DNA of 64,000 bases from NCBI RefSeq assembly GCF_029960815.1, contig NZ_JASBRE010000010.1, forward strand, positions 111,927 through 175,926. Direction: 5' to 3'. This document shows positions 8,378 through 17,374 of this stretch, in pieces (positions within the stretch are counted from its first letter, which is position 1; each line of letters starts with the position of its first letter). Below the pieces are notes generated by a model. It was given only the letters and a program-made list of their open reading frames with translations. It searched no databases and was not told the origin of the DNA. The translations under genes and the position numbers were made by a program. Source of the DNA: Pseudomonas sp. AL03 (GTDB lineage Bacteria; Pseudomonadota; Gammaproteobacteria; Pseudomonadales; Pseudomonadaceae).

Positions 8378-9552
8378 GTCAATACGATGAAACCGCTGTG
8401 CCACGTGCCTTCGCCACCCGTGTGATCCATGCCGGGCAGACGCCCGACCCTTCAACCGGGGCGCTGATGCCGCCGATTTACGCCAACTCCACCTATTTGC
8501 AGCAGAGCCCCGGCGTGCACAAGGGCTTCGATTACGGGCGCTCGCACAACCCGACGCGCTTTGCGCTGGAGCGTTGCGTCGCGGACCTCGAAAGCGGCAC
8601 CCAGGCCTTCGCGTTCGCCTCCGGGCTGGCGGCGATCTCCACGGTGCTCGAGCTGCTCGACGCGGGCTCGCACATCGTCTCCGGCAATGATTTGTACGGC
8701 GGCACCTTTCGACTGTTCGACAAGGTGCGCAAACGCAGCGCCGGGCATCGCTTCAGCTTTGTCGATCTGACTGACCTGGCGGGATTCGAAGCCTCACTGC
8801 AGCCCGACACGAAGATGGTTTGGGTCGAGACGCCAAGCAATCCCTTGCTGAGCCTGACGGACCTCGCCGCTGTCGCGCGCCTCTGTCGCGAGCGAGGCAT
8901 CATCTGTGTGGCCGACAACACGTTTGCCAGCCCCTGGATACAGCGCCCGCTGGAGCTTGGCTTCGACATCGTGCTGCACTCGACCACCAAGTACCTGAAC
9001 GGCCACTCCGATGTGATCGGCGGTATCGCGGTCGTCGGCAAAAACGCAGACCTGGCGGAGCGTCTGGGCTTCCTGCAGAACTCAGTAGGCGCTATCGCCG
9101 GGCCGTTCGACGCGTTCCTCACCCTGCGCGGCGTGAAGACCCTGGCGCTGCGCATGGAGCGCCACTGCAATAACGCGCTGGATCTGGCGCAATGGCTGGA
9201 GCGTCAGCCGCAGGTGGCGCGCGTCTATTATCCGGGCCTGCCGTCGCACCCACAGCACGAACTGGCGCAGCGGCAGATGCGCGGTTTCGGCGGGATGATT
9301 TCCCTCGATCTGAACAGCGACCTGGCGGGCGCCACGCGTTTCCTCGAGAGTGTAAGGATCTTCGCCCTGGCCGAAAGCCTGGGTGGGGTGGAAAGCCTGA
9401 TCGAGCACCCGGCGATCATGACCCACGCCAGCATCCCCGCAGACACTCGCGCGCAGCTCGGCATTGGCGATGCGCTGGTGCGTTTGTCAGTGGGGGTCGA
9501 GGACGTCGAAGACCTGCGCGCCGATTTGGCCCAGGCGCTGGCGCGGATTTGA
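8374..9552 (+). CDS. Cystathionine gamma-lyase / gamma-synthase family enzyme
   Basis: A 392-residue Cys/Met-metabolism PLP enzyme. The PLP lysine is Lys206 in LHSTTKYLNGHSDV, and the YGRSHNPTR and SGLAAIST segments are typical. Pairing with cystathionine beta-synthase argues for the lyase (cysteine from cystathionine) rather than the synthase; sequence alone does not fully separate the two. Translation is coupled to the upstream gene by a four-base overlap. A terminator shared with the convergent DUF3108 gene follows. Confidence 0.88.
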   Translation: MSQYDETAVPRAFATRVIHAGQTPDPSTGALMPPIYANSTYLQQSPGVHKGFDYGRSHNPTRFALERCVADLESGTQAFAFASGLAAISTVLELLDAGSHIVSGNDLYGGTFRLFDKVRKRSAGHRFSFVDLTDLAGFEASLQPDTKMVWVETPSNPLLSLTDLAAVARLCRERGIICVADNTFASPWIQRPLELGFDIVLHSTTKYLNGHSDVIGGIAVVGKNADLAERLGFLQNSVGAIAGPFDAFLTLRGVKTLALRMERHCNNALDLAQWLERQPQVARVYYPGLPSHPQHELAQRQMRGFGGMISLDLNSDLAGATRFLESVRIFALAESLGGVESLIEHPAIMTHASIPADTRAQLGIGDALVRLSVGVEDVEDLRADLAQALARI

Positions 9553-9570
9553 ATGACAGCGGGCATAAAA

Positions 9571-9605
9571 AAATCCGGAATCCTCATCGGATTCCGGATT
9601 TTCGT
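9571..9605. terminator. Bidirectional intrinsic terminator
   Basis: The 13-base arms aaatccggaatcc (9571-9583) and ggattccggattt (9589-9601) pair around a 5-base loop, with A-rich sequence before and T-rich after, between two convergent genes. Confidence 0.88.
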
Positions 9606-9616
9606 GTCGCTCCGGA

Positions 9617-10330
9617 TTAGCTGCCTTTGACAGCCTTGCCGTTGACCGTACCGTCCAGGAGCATGATGTTGTACTCCTTGCCGTCGGTTTCAACCTGTTG
9701 CAGACGAACCAGCAGGTAATCCCAGTCCTTGGCGAACCACAGAACGGTGATGCGCTTGCTTTGTGTCGGGTCGCGCACGCGCTCGACTTTGATCGCTTCG
9801 ATCTGGCCAGCCTTGGTGTCGACTTTTTCCGAACCCAGCACGCGGAAGTCATAGGTATCGACTTCGCCATCGTCGACGACCTGATAGCTCATGCTTTTCT
9901 TGCCGGCGGCCACGTCGTGCTGCAGGGCCAACTGATAAGTGGATTTGTCGACCATGCCTCGGTTGAGCGGGATCTTGACCGCATCACCGCGATCGGTGCC
10001 GGTGACCATTTTGTTGGTCCAGTCGAAATCCAGGTCAGCTTTCTTGGCTTTGCCCAGACCGCCACGTTCGAAGTGGTAGGACTGCGGCAGCAGCGTGTCC
10101 TTGTCCAGGGTCAGAATGCTTTCTTCGGTCAGGCTGGCGATCATCATTGAGGCCTTGAAGCTAAGCTTCCAGGCGCCATTGGCTTGCTTGGTCAGGCTGC
10201 GTTCAGCGGTGCCACTCATGGGCAACTGCTTCCAGTCAGCGGTGTAGCTGGCGGAGAAAGGTTGAAGTTCTGCCGCCTGCGCAAAAGGCAGTGCGAGCAG
10301 AGCGCAAGCGAAGAGCAGGGCGCGACGCAT
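9617..10330 (-). CDS. DUF3108 domain-containing periplasmic protein
   Basis: A 237-residue protein with a signal peptide (MRRALLFACALLALPFAQA, cleavage predicted after residue 19-20) and a beta-rich mature part matching the DUF3108 pattern of periplasmic proteins. It is next to purN in the same direction, as is common in pseudomonads. The function is unknown; a lipocalin-like or LolA-like fold is only a guess. Confidence 0.82.
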   Translation of the reverse strand: MRRALLFACALLALPFAQAAELQPFSASYTADWKQLPMSGTAERSLTKQANGAWKLSFKASMMIASLTEESILTLDKDTLLPQSYHFERGGLGKAKKADLDFDWTNKMVTGTDRGDAVKIPLNRGMVDKSTYQLALQHDVAAGKKSMSYQVVDDGEVDTYDFRVLGSEKVDTKAGQIEAIKVERVRDPTQSKRITVLWFAKDWDYLLVRLQQVETDGKEYNIMLLDGTVNGKAVKGS

Positions 10331-10338
10331 AAAATCTC

Positions 10339-11001
10339 CTAGGTTCGAATCAAGTGGCCGCTGGCCGCGAGTAACTTTCCATCCAGTAAAGCACCTTGCT
10401 CGCCGAGTGATAAACGACCTTCGGCAAACCAGCGTACGGCCAGCGGGTAGATCAGGTGTTCCTGAGCGTGGACCCGCTGCGCCAGACTCTGCGGCGAATC
10501 GTGCAACTCTACCGGTATTACTGCCTGTACGACCAGTGGTCCGCCATCGAGTTCCTCGGTGACGAAGTGCACGGAGCAGCCGTGGTCCGTGTCGCCGGCT
10601 TCCAGCGCGCGCTGATGAGTGTGTAACCCTTTGTATTTGGGTAGCAGCGAGGGATGGATGTTGAGCAGGCGACCTTGGTAGTGGCGCACGAAATCAGCGC
10701 TGAGAATGCGCATGAAGCCGGCCAATACCACGAGTTTGGGGTTGAAAGCGTCGATCAATTCGATCATCGCGGCATCGAAGGCCTCGCGGCCTTCGAAAGC
10801 CTTGTGATCCAGGGTGCGGGTGTCGATACCCGCGTCCCTGGCGCGTTGCAGGCCGTAGGCGTCGGCGCGGTTGGAAATCACCGCAGCGATGCGGGCCGGG
10901 CTGTCACCGGTCCGCGTGCTGTCGATCAAGGCCTGCAAGTTACTGCCGGTGCCGGACAACAGCACCACCACATCACAGGTCTGGGACATCCGCTCTTGCA
11001 T
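10339..11001 (-). CDS. purN: Phosphoribosylglycinamide formyltransferase PurN
   Basis: GAR transformylase of purine synthesis: it transfers the formyl group of 10-formyl-THF to GAR. It has LLSGTGSNLQAL near the N-terminus, the folate/catalytic segment NIHPSLLPKYKGLHTHQRAL, and HGCSVHFVTEELDGGP with the catalytic Asp. The start ATG at 11001 overlaps the purM stop by one base; an internal ATG at 10989 (MSQTCDVV) is an alternative. Co-transcribed with purM. Confidence 0.95.
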   Translation of the reverse strand: MQERMSQTCDVVVLLSGTGSNLQALIDSTRTGDSPARIAAVISNRADAYGLQRARDAGIDTRTLDHKAFEGREAFDAAMIELIDAFNPKLVVLAGFMRILSADFVRHYQGRLLNIHPSLLPKYKGLHTHQRALEAGDTDHGCSVHFVTEELDGGPLVVQAVIPVELHDSPQSLAQRVHAQEHLIYPLAVRWFAEGRLSLGEQGALLDGKLLAASGHLIRT

Positions 11002-12059
11002 CAGTGTGCCTTGAGGTTCTTCAGTTCAACCTGAGCCGCGCCTTCGGCAGCGGTGGAAATCTGACCGATGACCCAAGGCTGCTCGCCGGCTTCACGCAGG
11101 ACGTTCAGGGCAGTTTCAACGTGCTCTTGAGCGACGCAGATGACCATGCCGACGCCGCAGTTCAGCACGCGGTGCATTTCGTTTTCGTCAACGTTGCCTT
11201 TCTCTTGCAGCCAGTCGAACACGGCAGGACGGGTCCAGCTCGCGACGTCAACCACGGCTTGAGCGCCTTTTGGCAGAACGCGCGGGATGTTGTCCAGCAG
11301 GCCACCACCGGTGATGTGGGCCATGGCTTTGACGGCGCCGGTTTCCTTGATCAGCTTGAGCAGCGGCTTCACGTAGATACGGGTCGGGGCCATCAGCAGA
11401 TCGGTCAGTGGTTGGCCGTCGAGCTGGATGTTTTCGATGTCGGCACCGGACACTTCGATGATTTTGCGGATCAGCGAGTAGCCGTTGGAGTGCGGGCCCG
11501 AAGACGGCAGGGCGAGCAGGGCATCGCCGGCAGCGACTTTCGAACCGTCGATGATTTCGGATTTTTCCACGACGCCGACGCAGAAGCCGGCCAGGTCGTA
11601 GTCTTCGCCTTCGTACATGCCCGGCATTTCAGCGGTTTCGCCGCCGACCAGGGAGCAACCGGACAGTTCGCAGCCAGCGCCAATGCCGGTCACGACCTGG
11701 GTCGCGGTTTCGACGTTGAGCTTGCCGGTAGCGTAGTAGTCGAGGAAGAACAGCGGCTCGGCGCCGCAGACCACCAGGTCGTTCACGCACATGGCAACCA
11801 GGTCGATGCCGATGGTGTCGTGCTTGTTCAGGTTCAGCGCCAGACGCAGCTTGGTGCCGACGCCGTCGGTGCCGGAAACCAGCACGGGCTGCTTGTAGCC
11901 GGCCGGGATTTCGCAGAGGGCGCCGAAACCGCCCAGGCCGCCCATGACTTCCGGGCGCGCAGTACGCTTGGCGACGCTCTTGATGCGTTCGACCAATGCT
12001 TCACCGGCGTCGATGTCTACACCGGCGTCCTTGTAGCTCAGGGAGGGTTGCTTGCTCAT
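11001..12059 (-). CDS. purM: Phosphoribosylformylglycinamidine cyclo-ligase PurM
   Basis: AIR synthetase, 352 residues, which closes the imidazole ring of AIR from FGAM with ATP. It begins [27 protein letters not shown] and contains the family segments [11 protein letters not shown] and [12 protein letters not shown] use the ATG at 12059; the longer frame to 12113 reads through an unconserved leader. First gene of a purM-purN unit that continues towards DUF3108. Confidence 0.96.
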   Translation of the reverse strand: MSKQPSLSYKDAGVDIDAGEALVERIKSVAKRTARPEVMGGLGGFGALCEIPAGYKQPVLVSGTDGVGTKLRLALNLNKHDTIGIDLVAMCVNDLVVCGAEPLFFLDYYATGKLNVETATQVVTGIGAGCELSGCSLVGGETAEMPGMYEGEDYDLAGFCVGVVEKSEIIDGSKVAAGDALLALPSSGPHSNGYSLIRKIIEVSGADIENIQLDGQPLTDLLMAPTRIYVKPLLKLIKETGAVKAMAHITGGGLLDNIPRVLPKGAQAVVDVASWTRPAVFDWLQEKGNVDENEMHRVLNCGVGMVICVAQEHVETALNVLREAGEQPWVIGQISTAAEGAAQVELKNLKAH

Positions 12060-12441
12060 GATCCATGCCTTTAGGGGGGATTCAGGGGTAACGACCGAGT
12101 CCAGTGGGACCACCGAAACTGACGAATGCGATTGCCATTCGCGAATTTCAGGGTGCCCGGCTGTTGCCGGTCTGCGAAGGCGCGCGATTTTATCAGGCTT
12201 GAGGGGCAGCGGCCATCCTCACGCCGACGGCAGGGGCATATCGGCTTAAAAAAACCTCTATTGCCCGTGTTGGTCACCTCCTTCATGGCTGTATAAGGTA
12301 TCGCTATTAACCGTCTATCGTTATGACAGTGCAAAAACTTACCGGGGTCGGGTGAATGTTTTGCTTGGGGGCGTGGTCACAGCCTTGCTCAATCTGGTTC
12401 ACGCGGCCTGTTCCAGCCGCTCTTGTCGTCAGGAATCCTCC
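12060..12441. other. Divergent intergenic region purM / DUF2066
   Basis: 382 bases between divergently transcribed genes. It must hold both promoters, but I see no convincing -35/-10 pair or operator and no small gene. The last 150 bases are AT-richer than the flanks. Confidence 0.5.
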
Positions 12442-13500
12442 ATGCGTTTTTTTTCTGAATATTTGTTTGCGGGCTGTTTGTCTTTGGTCAGCCTGGCGAG
12501 TCATGCCGAGACCGTCAAAAATCTGTATCAGGTGCGTCAGCCTGTCAGTAGTCAAAGCCCAGAGGTGCGCGATCAGGCGACCCAGCAAGCGTTGGATACG
12601 TTGGTGTTGCGTCTGACCGGTGATCCCAAGGCTGCGCAAAGCCCGGGGTTGGCGGCACTGCGCAAGGACCCGCAGCAGATCATCAGTCAGTACGGCTTTG
12701 ACGCTGGTCCACCGGAAGTGCTGAAGGTCGATTTCGACCCGGCCAGCACCGAGCAAGCGTTGCGCCGTGCCGGGCTGTCTCTGTGGGGGGCGAACCGGCC
12801 ATCGATCCTCAGCTGGTGGTTGAACGATTCCGCTGAGGGTTCGAGTCTGGTGGGCGATGGCCAGGCCAGCGCTGCACCGCTGCGTCGAGCGGCGCAACAC
12901 CGTGGTCTGCCGCTGCGCCTGCCGCTGGCCGATCTGAATGAACAAATTGTCGCCACTGCACCGAATCTGGAAGGTGCGGACGCGACGCCACTGCGCGGGG
13001 CATCGGAGCGTTACAACGCTGACGCGTTGCTCGCGGTACATGCCCGTGAAGAGGGCGGCCAGTGGCAGGCCAAGTGGCAGTTGTGGCTGGGCGACAAGAA
13101 GGAGGCGGGCAGTGTTCAGGGCGCGGATCAGGCTGCTGTGGCTGATGCGGTGATGCTGGCGGTCAGTCAACGGCTGGCGCCTCGGTTTGTGGTTAAGCCA
13201 GGTGCTTCGGGCGAACAATTGCTCGAAGTGCAGGGCATGAATCTGGAGCGTTACGCGGCGCTTGGGCGCTTGCTGGAGCCGTTTGGTGCGCGTCTGCAAA
13301 GTGTCGACGGCGACCGGATTCTCTATCGGGTCAATGGCAGCGCCGAACAGTTGAAGGCGCAATTGTCACTGGCGAAGTTGCAGGAGGTTCCGGCCGGTGA
13401 AGCGCCGGCGCCAGCCGCACCGGTTCAGCCGGCCGAGGGTTCGGCGCCAGTAGTAGCGCCCACTCCGGCACCTGTGCCGCAGTTGCGATTCCGTTGGTAA
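12442..13500 (+). CDS. DUF2066 domain-containing exported protein
   Basis: 352 residues from the ATG at 12442 (MRFFSEYLFAGCLSLVSLASHAETVKNL), seven bases after AGGA; the upstream extension to 12352 is not conserved-looking. A signal peptide ends at about residue 22 (SHA). The C-terminus is low-complexity Pro/Ala (AGEAPAPAAPVQPAEGSA). The gene lies between purM and the AI-2E family transporter, as is typical in pseudomonads. Function unknown. Confidence 0.82.
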   Translation: MRFFSEYLFAGCLSLVSLASHAETVKNLYQVRQPVSSQSPEVRDQATQQALDTLVLRLTGDPKAAQSPGLAALRKDPQQIISQYGFDAGPPEVLKVDFDPASTEQALRRAGLSLWGANRPSILSWWLNDSAEGSSLVGDGQASAAPLRRAAQHRGLPLRLPLADLNEQIVATAPNLEGADATPLRGASERYNADALLAVHAREEGGQWQAKWQLWLGDKKEAGSVQGADQAAVADAVMLAVSQRLAPRFVVKPGASGEQLLEVQGMNLERYAALGRLLEPFGARLQSVDGDRILYRVNGSAEQLKAQLSLAKLQEVPAGEAPAPAAPVQPAEGSAPVVAPTPAPVPQLRFRW

Positions 13501-13539
13501 CGGTTTTCTTTCTTTATATAGATGCATAGGGAGTTGTAC

Positions 13540-14613
13540 ATGGCCGATACGCGGCGTTGGTTCTGGTTGGGCGGGATAATCCTGCTCTGCGCGTTTGTCT
13601 GGCTGTTGCATCCGATCCTGACGCCGTTCCTGGTGGCGCTGCTGTTGGCTTATCTGTTCGATCCATTGGTGGATCGGCTGGAGAAGGCCGGGCTGTCTCG
13701 CACCTGGGGCGTGGTAGCGGTGTTTGCGCTGATTACCTTGATCTTCACGACGTTGCTGCTGGTGTTGGTGCCGATGCTCGCCAAGCAGCTGTTTCGCTTG
13801 TACGAACTGGCGCCGCAGATGCTCGATTGGTTGCAGAACACCGCGCTGCCGTGGGCGCAATCGAAGTTCGGGTTGTCGGATGGCTTCTGGAAATTCGACA
13901 AGCTCAAGGCTGCGATCAGCGAGCACATGGGCCAGACCACCGACATTGTCGGTGTGGTGCTGAGTCAGGCAACGGCTTCCGGCCTTGTATTGATTGGCTT
14001 GCTGGCGAATCTGGTGCTGATCCCGGTGGTGGCCTTCTATCTTCTGCGGGACTGGGACCTGATGATGGCCAAGGTCCGCAGCCTGCTGCCCCGTGATCGC
14101 GAAGAGCGCGTTGTGATCCTGGCGGGTGAATGCCATGAAGTGCTGGGTGCGTTCGTGCGCGGTCAGTTGCTGGTGATGGTGGCGTTGGGCGTCATCTACG
14201 CGGCGGGCCTGATGCTGGTGGGGCTGGAATTGGGGCTGTTGATCGGGTTGATTGCCGGTCTGGCGGCAATCGTGCCGTACATGGGGTTTGTCATCGGAAT
14301 TGGCGCGGCCTTGATAGCCGGGTTGTTCCAGTTCGGTGGGGATCTGTATCCCATGATCGGTATCGTCGCGGTGTTCATGGTCGGGCAGGCGTTGGAAGGC
14401 ATGGTGCTGACGCCATTACTGGTGGGAGACCGGATTGGTCTGCACCCGGTGGCGGTGATCTTTGCGATTCTGGCAGGGGGTGAGCTGTTCGGTTTTACCG
14501 GTGTGCTGCTGGCGCTGCCGGTGGCGGCGGTGATCATGGTGTTGGTGCGCCACGTGCATGATTTGTATAAAGATTCTGGTATGTACAGCGGTGTTGATGA
14601 GCCCGAGCTTTAA
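13540..14613 (+). CDS. AI-2E family transporter (PerM-like)
   Basis: A 357-residue inner-membrane protein with about eight hydrophobic helices and the UPF0118/PerM signature region (IPYMGF-type VPYMGFVIGIGAALIAGLFQFGG and GDRIGLHPVAVIFAILAGGELFGF). Family members include TqsA (AI-2 export) and putative Na+/H+ antiporters, so the substrate cannot be named. The ATG at 13540 is preceded by GGGAG; the longer start at 13522 is less likely. Its stop codon lies inside an 11-base direct repeat that flanks a MITE-like insertion. Confidence 0.88.
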   Translation: MADTRRWFWLGGIILLCAFVWLLHPILTPFLVALLLAYLFDPLVDRLEKAGLSRTWGVVAVFALITLIFTTLLLVLVPMLAKQLFRLYELAPQMLDWLQNTALPWAQSKFGLSDGFWKFDKLKAAISEHMGQTTDIVGVVLSQATASGLVLIGLLANLVLIPVVAFYLLRDWDLMMAKVRSLLPRDREERVVILAGECHEVLGAFVRGQLLVMVALGVIYAAGLMLVGLELGLLIGLIAGLAAIVPYMGFVIGIGAALIAGLFQFGGDLYPMIGIVAVFMVGQALEGMVLTPLLVGDRIGLHPVAVIFAILAGGELFGFTGVLLALPVAAVIMVLVRHVHDLYKDSGMYSGVDEPEL

Positions 14614-14616
14614 GGG

Positions 14617-14852
14617 TAATGCTGTTCTTAAGCTCGATGTTTCCAGGCACACACATGCGTAGCGAGGGGGCGGTGGATCAAGCGCAAAAGCGAGGCGGCC
14701 GACCTGGCTTTTGTTGATCGTGTACATATCCGTTGCTGCGGTCACGACCGCCTATGGTTCCGCTTTTCCAAGTGACCCGCTGTAAAAGCGGAACCATAAG
14801 CCGCCGTGACCGCAGAAACGGATATGTACCCCAACCTTAAGTGAACAGCATA
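14617..14852. mobile_element. MITE-like element with IS4-type ends and 11-bp direct repeats
   Basis: The 236-base element is bounded by agctttaaggg at 14606-14616 and again at 14853-14863, an exact 11-base direct repeat that fits a target-site duplication. Its ends are inverted: the left begins TAATGCTGTTCTTAAG, and the right end read inward on the other strand is TATGCTGTTCACTTAAG. The ends resemble the IS4 terminal repeat as I recall it (TAATGCCGATCAGTTAAG), and IS4 duplicates 11-13 bases. It contains no transposase frame. The interior is dominated by a long hairpin. Confidence 0.7.
14722..14829. repeat. 108-base imperfect palindrome inside the MITE
   Basis: Arms of 46 bases at 14722-14767 and 14784-14829 pair with four mismatches around a 16-base loop. 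Both outer ends read gtacatatccgtt. The structure is much longer than a terminator and has no T tract. Confidence 0.85.
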
Positions 14853-15090
14853 AGCTTTAAGGGGCTCTGATCACCCGTCGCGGCCAGCCTGGTTCATCGC
14901 CAGGTTGACCCGAATCCCTCGCGCGGCTGTCACATGCGCCGGCAAAGAAACTGTCATAAAACCAGTGTGTTAACGCAAACCTTTGATTTTGCTTGTGGTC
15001 TGTCGCATTGTGCGGCCAGCTTCACGGGTATAAACTTCGCAAACTTTACACAGAGGCCACTAACGGTTCCTTTGGAACTGTTCAGTCAGC

Positions 15091-15795
15091 ATGAAACCGA
15101 TTCAGCTGCCCCTAGGTGTGCGTCTGCGTGATGACGCTACCTTTATCAATTACTATCCAGGCGCCAATGCCGCTGCACTTGGCTATGTCGAGCGGCTATG
15201 CGAAGCCGACGCCGGCTGGACCGAAAGCCTGATTTATCTCTGGGGCAAGGACGGGGTAGGGCGTACGCACTTGTTGCAGGCGGCCTGCCTGCGCTTCGAA
15301 CAACTGGGGGAGCCGGCGGTGTATTTGCCGTTGGCCGAGCTGCTTGATCGTGGCATTGCCATCCTCGACAACCTCGAACAGTACGAGCTGGTCTGCCTGG
15401 ATGATTTGCAGGCGGTAGCCGGTCGAGCGGATTGGGAGGAGGCGCTGTTCCATCTGTTCAATCGTCTGCGTGACAGCGGTCGACGCCTGCTGATCGCCGC
15501 TTCGACATCCCCGCGCGAACTGCCGGTGAAGCTGGCGGACCTCAAATCCCGTCTGACGTTGGCGTTGATCTTTCAAATGCGTCCGCTCTCCGACGAAGAC
15601 AAATTGCGTGCCTTGCAACTGCGCGCATCGCGTCGCGGTCTGCATTTGACCGATGAAGTCGGGCATTTCATTTTGACCCGCGGTACCCGCAGCATGAGCG
15701 CGCTTTTCGAGCTGCTTGAACGCCTCGATCAGGCCTCCCTTCAAGCTCAGCGCAAGCTGACGATCCCCTTTCTGAAAGAAACGTTAGGCTGGTAA
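15091..15795 (+). CDS. hda: DnaA inactivator Hda
   Basis: A 234-residue DnaA-related AAA+ protein that, with the DNA-loaded beta clamp, stimulates ATP hydrolysis by DnaA (RIDA). The N-terminal MKPIQLPLGVRL carries the QLPLGV clamp-binding motif. The modified Walker A WGKDGVGRTHLLQA and Walker B-like LVCLDDLQAV are present, and it lacks the DnaA DNA-binding domain. Upstream lies the MITE, which separates it from the AI-2E transporter gene. Confidence 0.93.
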   Translation: MKPIQLPLGVRLRDDATFINYYPGANAAALGYVERLCEADAGWTESLIYLWGKDGVGRTHLLQAACLRFEQLGEPAVYLPLAELLDRGIAILDNLEQYELVCLDDLQAVAGRADWEEALFHLFNRLRDSGRRLLIAASTSPRELPVKLADLKSRLTLALIFQMRPLSDEDKLRALQLRASRRGLHLTDEVGHFILTRGTRSMSALFELLERLDQASLQAQRKLTIPFLKETLGW

Positions 15796-16006
15796 AACCC
15801 AAGCCTGTCGCGGGTTGCGGCATATTTCAGGCGTCAAGAATTCCGCATTCCTACAGGGTTGCAGGCTGCGCGAACGTCTAAAACGGGCTTAAGCGCTTAG
15901 ATGTAAACGAGAAACCGATAAGTCACATCAAGATCGATTGAATTTGCAAATGAGATTGATAGTGGGCATAGTCTCGCCTTCTTTAGAATCAGACACGGTC
16001 GTGCCC

Positions 16007-16657
16007 ATGCTAAGTCGCTTTGCACCCCTCGTGCCCCTCGCACTCGTCACCCTGTTGTTCGGTTGCGCTGCTCACTCTCCAGTGTCCCAGCAAGCGCAGC
16101 AACAGCAGGCTAAAAATTCTGGTACCGCTCAATCTTCCGTTCTTTATCAGCAAGCGCTTGAGCAGGAAGAGGCGGCCACCGAAAAAGAATTGGCAGACTT
16201 CTCTGGCGGCAAGTCTTACCAGCTTCCGGTTCTGGCCGACAGCATCCTCGAACGCGGCATGTCCCTGATCGGTACCCGTTACCGTTTCGGCGGCACCTCC
16301 GAAGCCGGCTTTGATTGCAGTGGCTTCATCGGTTACCTGTTTCGTGAAGAAGCCGGCCTGAACTTGCCACGCTCCACTCGCGAAATGATCAACGTGGACG
16401 CTCCGTTGGTTTCGCGCAGCAAACTGAAGCCTGGCGACTTGCTGTTTTTCGCCACCAATGGCCGTCGCGGCCGCGTCAGTCACGCCGGGATCTACCTGGG
16501 TGACAACCAGTTCATCCATTCCAGCAGCCGTCGCAGCGGTGGTGTCCGGATCGATAGCCTGGGCGACAGCTACTGGAGCAAGACCTTCATCGAAGCCAAG
16601 CGCGCACTGGCGATGGCGCCAACTGCAGCCCCGAGTATCGTCACGGCTCGCAAGTAA
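16007..16657 (+). CDS. NlpC/P60 (C40) peptidase lipoprotein, first copy
   Basis: 216 residues from the ATG at 16007 (MLSRFAPLVPLALVTLLFGC), with a lipobox ending at Cys20. The NlpC/P60 catalytic Cys-His-His is visible: Cys in GFDCSGFIGYLF, His in VSHAGIYLGD and a polar His in QFIHSS. Such enzymes cleave peptidoglycan stem peptides, usually the D-Glu-diamino-acid bond. A terminator separates it from a second, similar gene, so the pair looks like a tandem duplication that has diverged. Confidence 0.88.
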   Translation: MLSRFAPLVPLALVTLLFGCAAHSPVSQQAQQQQAKNSGTAQSSVLYQQALEQEEAATEKELADFSGGKSYQLPVLADSILERGMSLIGTRYRFGGTSEAGFDCSGFIGYLFREEAGLNLPRSTREMINVDAPLVSRSKLKPGDLLFFATNGRRGRVSHAGIYLGDNQFIHSSSRRSGGVRIDSLGDSYWSKTFIEAKRALAMAPTAAPSIVTARK

Positions 16658-16740
16658 GCGGACTTTTTGTAAGGTGAACTTAAAGTCTTACTTGAAGTTT
16701 GCCGCGTAGCCGCTAGAATCCTGATCTATTATTGATGGCA

Positions 16741-16774
16741 AACCGCCTGCGTCCTGCGCAGGCGGTTTTCTTTT
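16741..16774 (+). terminator. Intrinsic terminator between the two NlpC/P60 genes
   Basis: aaccgcctgcg (16741-16751) pairs with cgcaggcggtt (16757-16767), a 5-base loop, followed by a T-rich tract. Confidence 0.85.
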
Positions 16775-16822
16775 CTGTCCTCCCGGCAGAAAAAGCCGCA
16801 GCCAGATCAGGATGTTCTGCCT

Positions 16823-17359
16823 ATGTCGACGTCGGCCCGCCTCGCAATCATGTTCTTCGCAGCGCTGCTCAGCGCCTGCGCCAGCCGTACACCGCCTCCT
16901 GCGCCGGTGGTTCGCGCGCCCATTGTTTTCGGTTCCTCCCAAGCATTCTCCCCTGAGGCAGAAGACGTGTTGTTCCGCGCGCTCGGCCTGGTGGGCACCC
17001 CGTACCGTTGGGGTGGCAACACGCCGGCTTCGGGTTTCGATTGCAGCGGGCTGATCGGTTACGTCTACCATGACGTCGCCGGCATTTCCCTGCCGCGTAC
17101 CACCCGCGAGATGATCAGCATGCAGGCGGCCAGTGTGGGCAAGGAAGGTCTGCAAACTGGTGACCTGATCTTCTTCGCCACCAATGGCGGCTCCCAGGTC
17201 AGCCACGCCGGGATCTACGTCGGCGAAGGTCGCTTCGTCCATGCGCCCGCCACCGGCGGCACGGTGAAGCTCGACAGCTTGTCCAAAGCTTACTGGCAGA
17301 AAGCCTATCTGAGTGCCAAGCGCGTCTTGCAACCGGAGCACTTGGCACGCAACCCCTAA
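16823..17359 (+). CDS. NlpC/P60 (C40) peptidase lipoprotein, second copy
   Basis: 178 residues, MSTSARLAIMFFAALLSAC lipobox with Cys19. Catalytic residues match the upstream copy: GFDCSGLIGYVY, VSHAGIYVGE and FVHAPA. The linker between lipobox and domain is shorter and proline-rich. Predicted outer-membrane-anchored murein endopeptidase (Spr/MepS-like). The following methyltransferase gene starts 15 bases after its stop. Confidence 0.88.
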   Translation: MSTSARLAIMFFAALLSACASRTPPPAPVVRAPIVFGSSQAFSPEAEDVLFRALGLVGTPYRWGGNTPASGFDCSGLIGYVYHDVAGISLPRTTREMISMQAASVGKEGLQTGDLIFFATNGGSQVSHAGIYVGEGRFVHAPATGGTVKLDSLSKAYWQKAYLSAKRVLQPEHLARNP

Positions 17360-17374
17360 ATGGCAGAGGTTGTC

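Noticed and set aside
14416..14745. Minus-strand frame crossing the transporter end and the MITE
   Set aside because: It crosses the insertion junction and has no recognisable product; it is a by-product of the palindrome.
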